DNA of 64,000 nucleotides from Prevotella sp902465605 (GCA_902465605.1 CABQNT010000002.1:186001-250000), one strand, 5' to 3'; shown: positions 53,129 through 61,719, counted from the stretch's first letter. Notes: generated by a model not told the origin, from the sequence alone. Program-made: numbers and translations.

Positions 53129-53560
53129 TTGTATGGTATGTTTCTTTCCATGGGCAAATGTACGAAAATAGTTTTGAATATCAATTGGTTTCGTCTTATT
53201 TTCGACCATTGAGCATTTGTTATAGGCAAGATTTGAGAACGCATTGACAATGGGGCTGTCTATCGTGTCATCGTCCTAAGAAAGACAAGGGGTTCTGTTC
53301 AGTTGTCCAAACTCATTGACTTTGGTCTCTAAAGTCAATGCTATTGGAAGGTAAACCCATTGAGTTTGGCGGTTAAAGTCAATGAGTTTGCCAGGACGTT
53401 TAAATGATTACTGCAAAACAAATAAGACAGGCGGAGAATGACCTGACGTCTGTTCACAGGATTGCACCAATCCCACAAAACAATTTGCTAGCGTTACTGG
53501 TGTTCTGCTTTATTTGCCGATACAGGAAATAAACATCGCTGATTATCAGATAGTTAGGTG
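53129..53560. other. Intergenic region after the M6 protease start
   Basis: It contains a possible minus-strand -7 element for the protease (TACATTTG at 53162-53155) and the repeat array at about 53304-53405. No gene is supported. It marks the change from housekeeping DNA to the accessory region on its right. Confidence 0.4.
53304..53405. repeat. Degenerate tandem array, period about 22 bp (locus D)
   Basis: Units begin TTTGGTCTCTAAAG, TTGGAAGGTAAACC, TTTGGCGGTTAAAG and TTTGCCAGGACG, spaced 21-23 bases apart. The first half also forms a perfect 10-bp inverted repeat, CATTGACTTT (53314-53323) with AAAGTCAATG (53331-53340), and AAAGTCAATG returns at 53375-53384. Confidence 0.5.
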
Positions 53561-53884
53561 TTAAACGGTAGAAAAGTGAGAAAACTGCTCAAAATAATTT
53601 TCAAAAATCGCATTTTTAACGTAATTAACATTTGTTAAGGCGGCAAAAGCCTCAGGTTGACTCAAAATCGGCAAAAGCATAGAGTTTAAGCTGCTTTTGA
53701 AGGGATGTGCCACCTTTCTTAAACTATAGGATAAGTTCTTTTGTTCTTTCATTCGGTTGAATATTTCGTTAAATGTTGATATTATATGCTCAATATATTG
53801 TGACGAAAAAAGTAAGCGTTTTACACCCTTTGACTTGTCCGCCTGGATGAATCGAGCAGATATTTCAGAGAACTGAGTGAACAT
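53561..53884 (-). CDS. Possible small protein, unknown
   Basis: This is a 107-residue open frame starting 23 bp after the metallophosphoesterase stop on the same strand (MFTQFSEISARFIQADKSKG). It is predicted mostly helical and basic in the middle, with no family recognised, no signal peptide and no clear ribosome-binding site. It could be a fourth gene of the wHTH/nucleotidyltransferase/phosphoesterase operon or a chance frame. Confidence 0.3.
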   Translation of the reverse strand: MFTQFSEISARFIQADKSKGVKRLLFSSQYIEHIISTFNEIFNRMKEQKNLSYSLRKVAHPFKSSLNSMLLPILSQPEAFAALTNVNYVKNAIFENYFEQFSHFSTV

Positions 53885-53907
53885 ATCATGGAGAATTTCA
53901 TGGGGTG

Positions 53908-54669
53908 TTATGCTTCGATATATTTACCTGGCTCGAATGACTCATGCTCCCCATGAAATACATACCCCAACTGATTGGACACACATTTGGTATTGCCTAT
54001 CTCGACATCCACGTTGTAGTGGGAGTGGCCATATATCCAGTAATCGATGCCGCTATCCTTGATGTAGTCTTCCAGTTCAACCGTGAAAGCTCCGTTAGCT
54101 TGGCTTTCGGCAAACTTGGGGCATTGCATCTGGAAGGATGGGACATGATGGGTTACGACAATTTTTCTTCTGGCCTTGCTGCTTGATACGGCGTTCTTCA
54201 GGAAAGCCAGGCACTTTTCATGTTCGCGGTTGAAATCAGCAAAGGTGAGAATATCGCCATTGAAGATGATACGCCGGAAGTCGCTTACCACTTGTTCCGT
54301 ATAATATGCCTCCTTCAGGGGAATCCTGGCCCACAATGTGGTTATGATGAAGTCAATGTCACCTATATGTACTACGGCATTATAATAGCTGTGAACATTA
54401 GGACGTATTTCAAGGCAATAGCCATCGTTCAGCTTTGCGATGTCGTAGAACTTGTAGAACTCATGGTTGCCCATACAGGCTATTACCTGCTGGTAGTTCT
54501 CCGATGCCCAGTCCCAGAAGGGATGTTTGGTATAGTTGTCATCCCCCAAGTAGCCGATGTCGCCAGCCAGAACGAGAATGTCCCCTGTCACTTGCAGGGG
54601 ATTCTCCTTCAGGTATCGCCAGTTGTCGGCAAACTCCAGATGGAGGTCAGACGCATACTGTATCTTCAT
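53908..54669 (-). CDS. Calcineurin-like metallophosphoesterase
   Basis: The 253-residue protein has all five metallophosphoesterase motifs: Asp8 and His10 (SDLHLEF), Gly36-Asp37 (LAGDIGYLGDD), GNHE at 67-70 (CMGNHEFY), THHVP near 170 and YGHSHYN near 215. It has no signal peptide, so it is cytosolic. Its ATGA start overlaps the stop of the nucleotidyltransferase gene by 4 bp, so the two proteins are translated together. The substrate is unknown; hydrolysis of a nucleotide product or modification made by the partner is an inference. Confidence 0.85.
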   Translation of the reverse strand: MKIQYASDLHLEFADNWRYLKENPLQVTGDILVLAGDIGYLGDDNYTKHPFWDWASENYQQVIACMGNHEFYKFYDIAKLNDGYCLEIRPNVHSYYNAVVHIGDIDFIITTLWARIPLKEAYYTEQVVSDFRRIIFNGDILTFADFNREHEKCLAFLKNAVSSSKARRKIVVTHHVPSFQMQCPKFAESQANGAFTVELEDYIKDSGIDYWIYGHSHYNVDVEIGNTKCVSNQLGYVFHGEHESFEPGKYIEA

Positions 54670-55451
54670 GACTGTTCTATGGCAAATAATCCATCTAATT
54701 GTTCAAGCAGAGCCTCGATGAATGAAGGATCCTGGTCAAGAGCCTTTGCAAGAGGCTCTGAGAGGGCATCCCAATCATTTCTGATTGAAACGACAAATTC
54801 TTTTATGCAAGCGACGATTGGCTCTGGAGCCGTAATCTGACTGTCTTCCATGATGACCACGTTCTTCAGCACGTCAGAACGATGCTTCTTGATGTCCTTG
54901 CTGTTGACATGCTTGCCATTAGCCTTGTCCTGCAAAAGATTGAGGTAGGCACGTGACTTCAGGGCAATGAGGGCCGCTGAGTCAGCATGGCGAAGCCCGT
55001 TGGTCAGTTTGCTGTGGTCGATGGTGAAGTGATAGAAATCATCATCCATGATGATAGCACTCAGGCTTGACGTTTCCTCGTCCACAGGCAACGGCTCAAT
55101 GGTCAGACCCTTTGGTTCGCCGAGAATGTCTGGATGCCGTGACAGCAGTTCAATCATTTCGGGATAGTCAGGTTTGCCATTGACAAAGCGGTATAGCTCG
55201 TACTTAGGAGCTTCCCCTTCAGACAGCTTGCGCTTTTCAGGGCGATAACCGCCTTCACGCACGAACTGCCAGAAGTGTTCGGCAAAGTCAGCGGTCATCT
55301 TTTCGACAATGACAATCATATCAATGTCGTGGGTTGCACGAGGACGTACTGCCGTCCCGGTCATAGCGATGTCACAAGCCGTGCCACCGATGATAACGTA
55401 GTTCTCTGAGTAAGCTTCAAATGCTTCGCGGAATTTCTCTAATCCTTCCAT
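54666..55451 (-). CDS. AbiEii-like nucleotidyltransferase
   Basis: The protein has 261 residues. The polymerase-beta nucleotidyltransferase signature is present: YVIIGGTACDIAM (Gly22, Gly23) then ATHDIDMIVIV (Asp42 and Asp44 as metal ligands). Further on, LIALKSRAYLNL and DIKKHRSDVLKN match the KxR/K...R.D pattern of the AbiEii/AbiGii family. In AbiE systems such enzymes are toxins that add nucleotides to tRNA or similar. Its start overlaps the upstream regulator gene by 13 bp. Whether it is toxic here is untested. Confidence 0.75.
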   Translation of the reverse strand: MEGLEKFREAFEAYSENYVIIGGTACDIAMTGTAVRPRATHDIDMIVIVEKMTADFAEHFWQFVREGGYRPEKRKLSEGEAPKYELYRFVNGKPDYPEMIELLSRHPDILGEPKGLTIEPLPVDEETSSLSAIIMDDDFYHFTIDHSKLTNGLRHADSAALIALKSRAYLNLLQDKANGKHVNSKDIKKHRSDVLKNVVIMEDSQITAPEPIVACIKEFVVSIRNDWDALSEPLAKALDQDPSFIEALLEQLDGLFAIEQS

Positions 55452-56410
55452 TCTATATCATTAATTAAACGTTCAACTTCGCCTTCCACTCGTGGGTCTG
55501 CATCCTCACGGAGTGAAACGGCCAATGATAGCCTGTCCACCCATTCGGCTTCAGTACCAATCTTGGTGACAGGCGGGTATTTCCATGCCTCAATGATGAT
55601 GTTACCGTCGAACTCATTAGGACGTACCAAGGTTCCAGAATTCCTGAAGTCACGGAGCTGTTTAACAGTCATCATGATGATCCTTTCCGGGTCAGGGTTG
55701 AGCCATGTGTAATGTGCCAGGGCATTGATGCCACATGCAGGGTAGTGTTCATCTGAAAGCAGGTCATCACAGAAGATGCGTTCTTCAACAGGATTGATGA
55801 GGACGGATTGAGCCTGTTCCCACAGATCCTTCCCCGTCTTATCGAAGTGGATGACTTTCCGCTTGGAACCATCGGCTACCTTCTGGCATAGTCCCAGGTC
55901 TTCAAGGCAAGTAATGCCAAGCGTAATGCTTGCATATGAATAAGGCATCTTGTCTTCTATGTCTCGTGCTGCAAGTCCTTCGATACTTTCTATCTGTAAA
56001 TGGTAGAGCAGCAGGTATTGGGCTACTGGTGTCAGAGCCTTTGCCTGTTTGGTCTTGCGAATACGCTCGTTAGCCAGAAGCATCGGCAGGTGAATGTATT
56101 TGTCAGATGCGATGAAATAAACATCCTTGTCGATGAGCCTTTGCCGTTCATAGGCTGGACATGTCGGCAGCAAGAAAACCGTGGGACGCTGTAACAGCGA
56201 AGTAAGATTGCTGGCTGTGACAGACAGACTGCGTGGTGAGGCAATCTTGCCTTTGGGTTCAGCGAAAAGTAGTGACATTCCATGGAACTCGCCATCGTAG
56301 AACTTGTATGCAAGAGAGTCCCCGATGGTAACACCTTTCATCTGCGCTTTGCTTCGTTCTTGCAGCTGTAAGGGTCGTCCTAATATGACTATATCTTTCG
56401 TTTTAACCAT
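55439..56410 (-). CDS. Winged-helix, AbiEi-like regulator/antitoxin candidate
   Basis: The protein has 323 residues. A MarR-like winged helix lies at about 125-200 (LTPVAQYLLLYHL, then LAARDIEDKMPYSYASITLGI and LCQKVADGSKRKVIHFD). A mixed domain follows (FCDDLLSDEHYPACGINALAHYTWL, then WKYPPVTKIG) like the C-terminal part of type IV antitoxins. The gene order, overlap with a nucleotidyltransferase gene and size agree with an AbiEi-like partner, but the winged helix is internal, not N-terminal, so this may be a separate family. Confidence 0.65.
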   Translation of the reverse strand: MVKTKDIVILGRPLQLQERSKAQMKGVTIGDSLAYKFYDGEFHGMSLLFAEPKGKIASPRSLSVTASNLTSLLQRPTVFLLPTCPAYERQRLIDKDVYFIASDKYIHLPMLLANERIRKTKQAKALTPVAQYLLLYHLQIESIEGLAARDIEDKMPYSYASITLGITCLEDLGLCQKVADGSKRKVIHFDKTGKDLWEQAQSVLINPVEERIFCDDLLSDEHYPACGINALAHYTWLNPDPERIIMMTVKQLRDFRNSGTLVRPNEFDGNIIIEAWKYPPVTKIGTEAEWVDRLSLAVSLREDADPRVEGEVERLINDIEWKD

Positions 56411-57011
56411 TCTGCTTCATTTTAATATACAATTAAAACGATGCAAAAGTATTAAAATAATCTGATATAACCAAAGGTTTTCCCATTTATTTTGCTTTGT
56501 GCATCAAAAATCGGATATTTTATGTTTTGAATGACTCTATAATCGCAACTTTTTCCTGTTTAGACCTCCGCCTCGTCCTCTACAACCTTGCCGAAATCAC
56601 CGGCAAAGGACAAAGAACCCCACACAAAAACTAAACAACATCTTTTCTTTCAAAATTGCGTAAAAGGATGTATCGATGAGTAGCGGCGTTGAATAACAGT
56701 AAGTTACGATGATACAAGTCAATAATAGCATGTAGCGATGATGTAGCAATATGTAGCAAAGTGTAGCTATAGCTATTAAATGTAAATGGTGAATCCATGG
56801 TGATTTGATGGTGGAATGTATGGTGAAACGAATCACCATGCTTCCACCATGGGCGTTAATGTTAAAAGAAGTCCCTCATTTGTTAATTTTTCATCGGTTT
56901 AATTCGTTTTGTTTTTAACCGAGGTAAAACCCCAAAACTTGTTTGAGATGGGTTGTCCTGGCAAATGTAAGCAGCCCTTCGAGCCATTTGCGATGCTCGA
57001 AGGGCTTTGGT
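56411..57011. other. 600-bp intergenic region with GTAGC and GGTGA repeats
   Basis: It lies between the wHTH gene and ICE-type genes. The stretch 56690-56780 repeats GTAGC/TGTAGC motifs at irregular spacing, and 56785-56850 repeats ATGGTGA. A hairpin is formed by 56809-56826 (starting TGGTGGAATG) with 56833-56849 (ending GCTTCCACCA). A low-complexity minus-strand frame at 56597-56839 is not called. Confidence 0.45.
56809..56849. repeat. Imperfect hairpin in ICE-side intergenic region
   Basis: TGGTGGAATGTATGGTGA pairs with TCACCATGCTTCCACCA across a 6-base loop; 8 bp outer and 7 bp inner are exact, with a small internal bulge. It is flanked by further GGTGA copies. Confidence 0.5.
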
Positions 57012-57254
57012 TTATGCAGACTTCTTCCCGATTAGTCTGTTAAACTCGCTGGCATAGAATACCCCAAGAAGGTATTGCTCCAGCTGCTCCAGAGGCAGAT
57101 AGTCGGTGCATCTTGTCCCGAACTCTCCTGGCTTCTCTACCACATATACGGCATACCTTGCCCCACATCGGGCATCGGCTGCACGGAGGATGGCTTTAGG
57201 GTTCAGCTGAGTGACCCATTGCTCAATCATTGTTTTTCTCTGCTTGTTCGTCAT
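57012..57254 (-). CDS. Small ICE-associated protein, unknown
   Basis: The protein has 80 residues from ATG 57254 (MTNKQRKTMIEQW). It is soluble and mixed in charge, and contains ARYAVYVVEKPGEFGTRCTDYLPLE. No family was recognised. It starts 5 bp after the stop of the 69-residue gene before it. A longer in-frame start (57281) would overlap that gene by 22 bp. The strand and packing suggest it continues an operon with the genes at 61148 and 61720, on the far side of the RIT element. Confidence 0.5.
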   Translation of the reverse strand: MTNKQRKTMIEQWVTQLNPKAILRAADARCGARYAVYVVEKPGEFGTRCTDYLPLEQLEQYLLGVFYASEFNRLIGKKSA

Positions 57255-57259
57255 ATCGC

Positions 57260-57469
57260 CTAATACTTTATCAGATACCATTCATTGATATTCCATACCT
57301 CGATGTCGTAGTTAGTCTCATAGCCCTGCGTCTGATAGGCAAATTCAAGTTCCTTGCGTAGCCTGCGCCTTGCTTCGGCTTCCAATACTCGCTTGGAGGT
57401 CTTCTTAATCTCGTCCTCGTCAAAGAACTCGTCCAGCTCTATGCGGTGGTTCTTCACGATGGCATTCAC
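57260..57469 (-). CDS. Small ICE-associated protein, unknown (start uncertain)
   Basis: This is a 69-residue frame from GTG 57469, rich in charge (ELDEFFDEDEIKKTSKRVLEAEARRRLRKELEFAYQ). It is likely helical. The frame stays open upstream as far as the left inverted repeat of the RIT element (stop inside that repeat), with no ATG, so the true 5' end may have been cut by the insertion. No known function. Confidence 0.45.
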   Translation of the reverse strand: MNAIVKNHRIELDEFFDEDEIKKTSKRVLEAEARRRLRKELEFAYQTQGYETNYDIEVWNINEWYLIKY

Positions 57470-57523
57470 TGCTGCCCATTTGCTGGTGAATACGCCAGCA
57501 CATTCCCGATGACTTGTGCTGTG

Positions 57524-57551
57524 CCATGCTTATGATAAGTTAAACATTATG
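57524..57551. repeat. RIT left terminal inverted repeat
   Basis: It begins CCATGCTTATGATAAGTTAA. The reverse complement matches 61004-61031 at 26 of 28 positions. Confidence 0.85.
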
Positions 57552-57676
57552 TGAACCATTGTGTGACTTTATCCAAAAAACGCCTAATTCAAAATGATTT
57601 TCGGGCATTCTTCTCATAAAAACTTTCCATAACGTTATATTATAGTGGCATATGCCAAACTAAAAATTATAACAAT

Positions 57677-58915
57677 ATGGAAGAATTTCAAATTGAAAGA
57701 CTCGTAGAGAGGTGTGAAACCTTCTTGCGAAAAGCTGGATATAGGGAGAGTCTTATATCCAGGTACCACTATGTCTGGAAAGTGGGCATTCAAAGTTACA
57801 TGCAAGAAAGAAATCTTGCTTTTTACAATGCTGACATTGGGAATGAATATTCCAAGACTTGCTGTGACTCAGACGGACACGTTCGTTCCTTTGATAGAGT
57901 CCTTTTGCGTAGCATCCAAATGCTTGATGACATGTTAGCCACAGGATGTATTAGAAAAACTAACAGGACAGCAACAGTGCGAGAGTTTTGTGGCGAAATC
58001 GGTAATCATATGCAAGATTTTCTTCAGTATCTTGCAGGAATAAGAAGGAGCAAAGGAACCATTGAAATATATGAACGGTGCCTGCACGACTTTTTGCAGT
58101 ACCTTACAGACCATTCTGTTCTACACCTTTTGGATATTTCCGAACAATGTGTGGTCGGATTTCTTCAGCCTTATACAAATAAACAAGGAGGATTCAAGTC
58201 CCTACGAGGTTGGTTCTCGTACATGGAAGAAGAAGGAGTGATGCCTAATACTTTCATGGAACTATTTGATTCTTTCCCAAAGCTTCGCCGTCATCAAGAA
58301 GTTCCGTCATTCTACTCAGTAGAGGAAATCAAGAAGATAGAATCCTCCATCAAACGAAGTAGTGCCGTTGGGAAAAGAAATTATGCAATGTTCTTGCTTG
58401 CATCCAGACTTGGCTTACGTGCCTCAGATATTGCACGTCTCAAGTTTAATGACATTGATTGGGAAAAGAACACTCTTACCATTACAACGCAAAAGACGGG
58501 CAAGGTTGTTCAGCTACCGCTGCTTGCTGATGTTGGCAATGCCATTATTGACTATCTTAAATATGGACGTCCGCAGTCCAACAGCGATTCTGTTTTCCTG
58601 TCCGCTCGCGCCCCGTATACAGAAGCGACAAAACAAACCGTCAGTTGTGGCGTGGCAAGAATTATTACCAAATCTGGAATAGATTACAGCAACAAACGCC
58701 ATGGCCCACACTCCATGAGGCATTCACTTGCGGGGCTTTTGCTTGGAAATGGAACTATGCTTCCTGTAATATCCGAAGTCTTGGGACACAAGTCTTCAGA
58801 ATCTACCATGACTTATTTGCAAATCGACATTGCGGATTTGCAGAAGTGTGCATTGTCTGTGCCTGTCACAGAGGATAGTTTCTATAAACAGGGAGGAGGA
58901 ATGTTCTATGCATAG
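57677..58915 (+). CDS. RIT tyrosine recombinase A
   Basis: The 412-residue site-specific recombinase has a SAM-like core-binding part (about 120-215, MQDFLQYLAGIRRSKGTIE). The catalytic domain carries the full R-K-H-R-H-Y set: ASRLGLRASDIARL, ITTQKTGKVV, HGPHSMRHSLAGL, EVLGHKSSESTMTYLQID. The N-terminal 110 residues are extra compared with XerC/D. It is the first and longest gene of the trio; its last 8 bases overlap the start of the next. Confidence 0.92.
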   Translation: MEEFQIERLVERCETFLRKAGYRESLISRYHYVWKVGIQSYMQERNLAFYNADIGNEYSKTCCDSDGHVRSFDRVLLRSIQMLDDMLATGCIRKTNRTATVREFCGEIGNHMQDFLQYLAGIRRSKGTIEIYERCLHDFLQYLTDHSVLHLLDISEQCVVGFLQPYTNKQGGFKSLRGWFSYMEEEGVMPNTFMELFDSFPKLRRHQEVPSFYSVEEIKKIESSIKRSSAVGKRNYAMFLLASRLGLRASDIARLKFNDIDWEKNTLTITTQKTGKVVQLPLLADVGNAIIDYLKYGRPQSNSDSVFLSARAPYTEATKQTVSCGVARIITKSGIDYSNKRHGPHSMRHSLAGLLLGNGTMLPVISEVLGHKSSESTMTYLQIDIADLQKCALSVPVTEDSFYKQGGGMFYA

Positions 58916-59900
58916 TAAATATCTTTTCAAAAGTGTCTTGGCTCCATATATACAAAGGTTGTTGGAAATCAAAAGAACTTCAGGTGTTATAGGCACATAC
59001 AATCATTGGATTTTTAAGGAACTTGATGAATTTGCCATACAATATGGGCTTCAAGAACCTGCCATAACCGAAGACCTGATACAGTCATGGCGTGCAACTC
59101 GTACTAACGATTGTGACAGGCGTATATATTTCAAGTTTTCTGCATGGATTCAGCTTGCGACCCTCATGAAACGCAGTGGTATAGAGTGTTATGTGCCCAA
59201 ACTTCCGAAAAGGCCTTCATCCGAATTTGTCCCATATATCTTTACACCTACGCAAATTCAAGACATGCTCAAAAAGGCTGATGAGATTCGGATTAGTCAT
59301 TTTATGATAACAACAGGTATCATGGCATTCCCATGTCTCCTAAGGCTGTTATACAGTACAGGTCTGAGAATCTCTGAAGCCTTGTCAATATTGAACGAAG
59401 ATGTTCAGATTGAACAGCAATATATTCGTATTAGAAGCAGCAAGAATGGTTGTGACAGGTTAGTACCCATATGCGATTCAATGAAAGATTCTCTCTTGCA
59501 ATACATCCATTATCGGGACCAGATGCCAATTGATGGCATCAATGATGGTAAACGATTGCTGTTTGTGAAATGTGATGGCACTGCTATTAAATCAAATGCA
59601 ATTAGTAGCTATTTCATTGATGTTCTTAAGCGATGTGGAATTCCCTATATAGGAGGGCATCGTGGCCCACGTCTGCACGACTTGCGTCATACATATGCAG
59701 TACATGTACTTGCACAGATGGCTCGTAATGGGACAGATGTCTATGCTTGCCTACCCATATTGTCAACGGCACTGGGGCATCTGTCAATAGCATCTACGGA
59801 ACAATATGTACGCCTTACGGCATCTATGTTCCCTGAGATAGAAGAACAATGCTCTCAACTTAACTCTTTCGTTTTTCCAATGCAATATATCAGACGATGA
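58908..59900 (+). CDS. RIT tyrosine recombinase B
   Basis: The protein has 330 residues from ATG 58908, preceded by the strong ribosome-binding site GGGAGGAGGA. An earlier in-frame ATG at 58830 would lie deep in the first gene and lacks such a site. Catalytic residues are in STGLRISEALS, RSSKNGCDRLV, HDLRHTYAVH and LGHLSIASTEQYVRL. The stop overlaps the next start by 4 bp (ATGA). Probably acts with A and C as a complex. Confidence 0.9.
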   Translation: MHSKYLFKSVLAPYIQRLLEIKRTSGVIGTYNHWIFKELDEFAIQYGLQEPAITEDLIQSWRATRTNDCDRRIYFKFSAWIQLATLMKRSGIECYVPKLPKRPSSEFVPYIFTPTQIQDMLKKADEIRISHFMITTGIMAFPCLLRLLYSTGLRISEALSILNEDVQIEQQYIRIRSSKNGCDRLVPICDSMKDSLLQYIHYRDQMPIDGINDGKRLLFVKCDGTAIKSNAISSYFIDVLKRCGIPYIGGHRGPRLHDLRHTYAVHVLAQMARNGTDVYACLPILSTALGHLSIASTEQYVRLTASMFPEIEEQCSQLNSFVFPMQYIRR

Positions 59901-60928
59901 ATACAAATACAGATTTTGCAGCTTGCATAGTACGTTTCCTTACTCAGTATCTTCCGCATGAGAGGAATGTCAGTTCCAATACAATAGCGTCATATAAGAC
60001 TGCGTTTGTGTTATATATCAAATACATGAAATCAGAATGCGGGGTAGATGTCTCCAAACTGAAGTTGGAACACTTGACTCGTGCAAGCATCCTTGGCTTC
60101 TTGAAATGGCTGTTGATGAAACAAAACAATACACCTGCAACCTGTAACTATCGGCTTGCCGCATTGCATTCTTTTGTGCACTACCTAAAATATGAGGCTA
60201 TCGATCGTTTGGATGAGTGGCAGCGTATTTTGTCGATTAAGCCATCCAAAGCCGAAGTAAAAGGGCTAAACTATCTTTCACAAGAAGGAATAAAGTTACT
60301 TCTATCCCAGCCTGACGTGACAACATGGAAGGGCAGAAGACATCTTGCGATTCTGTCATTGATGTATGACACCGGAGCACGAGTACAAGAAATTGCAGAC
60401 CTTACGGTTGGTTGTGTAAGACTGGAACATGAGCCATACAGCATAAAGATATTTGGCAAGGGACGAAAAACGAGAATCGTCCCCTTGGCAAGAGAGCAGG
60501 TAGTCATCTTACGCCAGTACATGGAAGAGAATGGTCTGTTGAACACTAACAATGTGTCAGAACCATTATTCTTCAACACACGGCATGAGAAGCTTACTCG
60601 TGAGGGCGTGTCATACATACTAAAGACATATGCGGATTTGGCACGTATTCACTCGCCTTCCCTTATCCCGCAAAGGATTAGTTGCCACTCCATTCGTCAC
60701 AGTCGAGCCATGCATTTATTACAGGCCAATGTCAATCTTGTCTATATAAGGGATATATTAGGTCATGTGTCCATACAAACAACAGAAATCTATGCCCGGG
60801 CTGATTCTAAAGCAAAGCGAGATGCTTTAGAAAAGTCTTACGCCAAATTGACACCAGACTTAAACACTCCTCGTAAATGGGAAAAGAACAAGGACTTGTT
60901 GGAATGGCTGATGGCCCTGAAAAAATAA
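59897..60928 (+). CDS. RIT tyrosine recombinase C
   Basis: The protein has 343 residues. A core-binding domain lies at about 10-95, and the catalytic domain has DTGARVQEIADL, FGKGRKTRIVPL, HSIRHSRAMHLL and ILGHVSIQTTEIYAR, so all catalytic residues are intact. It is closest of the three to XerC/D in size. Last gene of the trio; the right inverted repeat starts 75 bp downstream. Confidence 0.92.
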   Translation: MNTNTDFAACIVRFLTQYLPHERNVSSNTIASYKTAFVLYIKYMKSECGVDVSKLKLEHLTRASILGFLKWLLMKQNNTPATCNYRLAALHSFVHYLKYEAIDRLDEWQRILSIKPSKAEVKGLNYLSQEGIKLLLSQPDVTTWKGRRHLAILSLMYDTGARVQEIADLTVGCVRLEHEPYSIKIFGKGRKTRIVPLAREQVVILRQYMEENGLLNTNNVSEPLFFNTRHEKLTREGVSYILKTYADLARIHSPSLIPQRISCHSIRHSRAMHLLQANVNLVYIRDILGHVSIQTTEIYARADSKAKRDALEKSYAKLTPDLNTPRKWEKNKDLLEWLMALKK

Positions 60929-61003
60929 TGCCATTATGCAAAGAGAAAATGTGAAGTAGTATTGTATTCATTTGAATTGCAACTCTATTTCGCATTTTCT
61001 TCT

Positions 61004-61031
61004 CATAATATTTAACTTGTCATAAGCATGG
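61004..61031. repeat. RIT right terminal inverted repeat
   Basis: It reads CATAATATTTAACTTGTCAT onward. It is part of a cluster of TCATAA/TTATGA half-sites that runs to about 61052, so the exact outer edge could lie further out. Confidence 0.85.
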
Positions 61032-61147
61032 TTATGAGAACCTTGTCATAACCAAGCGTCAGTCTCGTAAACAACAAATATCTGTCTCATATTGCTTTGG
61101 TATTATTGGGAATAGGCAGCACTCTTGCCACCTATTCCCAATGTTGT

Positions 61148-61693
61148 TTAATCTCCAATCTCCGAAGTGATGAAGTCCATGTGTCCTGCGAAGATGTCGT
61201 CTGCCTCAATCTCATGCTCATTGCCCCGGTCGTTCTTCTCGTCGCCTATGATGGTGAGGTCTCCATCCTTGTTCACTCTGACAGAAAGGATAACCACGTC
61301 ACAAGGCTCGTCATAGTCGTATGCCGCTACGATGGGGCATTCACCCTCGAAGTGCCATTCATAGCCATCATCCACCTTCTCGCCATGAAGTTTAAGTGCT
61401 GCTGCAAGTTCTTCCTGCTCACGGTGCTTCACCTCCTGCACACTGTCATAGATGGAAAAGTCCTTCAGTCGTCCGCTACGTGTGGCGTGAACTTCTTCGC
61501 CGTTCTCCTTGTCGGTGTCATACTCATGGAACTGCACCGGCACAAAGTCGATGGGTGCTGCCATCCAAGAAATGTTGTTCAACGAATAGCCGTGCTCGGA
61601 GAGGAACAATTCTATTTCGTCCTCCAGCATGTGGTCGGCTACATTCAAAACCTCGATGCGCACGTTGGCGCTGTCCATTACGATAATCTTCAT
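61148..61693 (-). CDS. ICE-associated acidic protein, unknown
   Basis: This is a 181-residue, strongly acidic soluble protein (MKIIVMDSANVRIEVLNVAD). Blocks include LFLSEHGYSLNNISWMAAP and GYEWHFEGECPIVAAYDYDEPCD. No family was recognised; the overall shape resembles small accessory proteins in conjugative-element operons. It follows the DUF2958 gene by 26 bp on the same strand, with the RIT element immediately downstream. Confidence 0.6.
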   Translation of the reverse strand: MKIIVMDSANVRIEVLNVADHMLEDEIELFLSEHGYSLNNISWMAAPIDFVPVQFHEYDTDKENGEEVHATRSGRLKDFSIYDSVQEVKHREQEELAAALKLHGEKVDDGYEWHFEGECPIVAAYDYDEPCDVVILSVRVNKDGDLTIIGDEKNDRGNEHEIEADDIFAGHMDFITSEIGD

Positions 61694-61719
61694 AATCTGC
61701 TATGTTTAAGGGTTATACT

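Larger units (their letters stand above)
57524..61031 (+). mobile_element. RIT (recombinase in trio) element
   Basis: The 3.5-kb element has three overlapping tyrosine recombinase genes (412, 330 and 343 residues), bracketed by 28-bp imperfect inverted repeats with 26 identities at 57524-57551 and 61004-61031. Inner direct repeats TTCTTCTCATAA occur at 57608-57619 and 60997-61008. Several CATAA/TTATG half-sites crowd both ends, likely recombinase-binding sites. This is the known RIT layout (ritA-ritB-ritC). No target duplication was seen. It interrupts a run of minus-strand ICE genes. Confidence 0.85.

Noticed and set aside
56597..56839. Minus-strand frame of 80 residues
   Set aside because: Its hydrophobic, His/Tyr-rich composition comes from the GTAGC and GGTGA repeats; no family or start signal.
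57510..57523. Target-site duplication of the RIT element
   Set aside because: Bases just outside the two inverted repeats do not match, so no duplication can be claimed from this copy.
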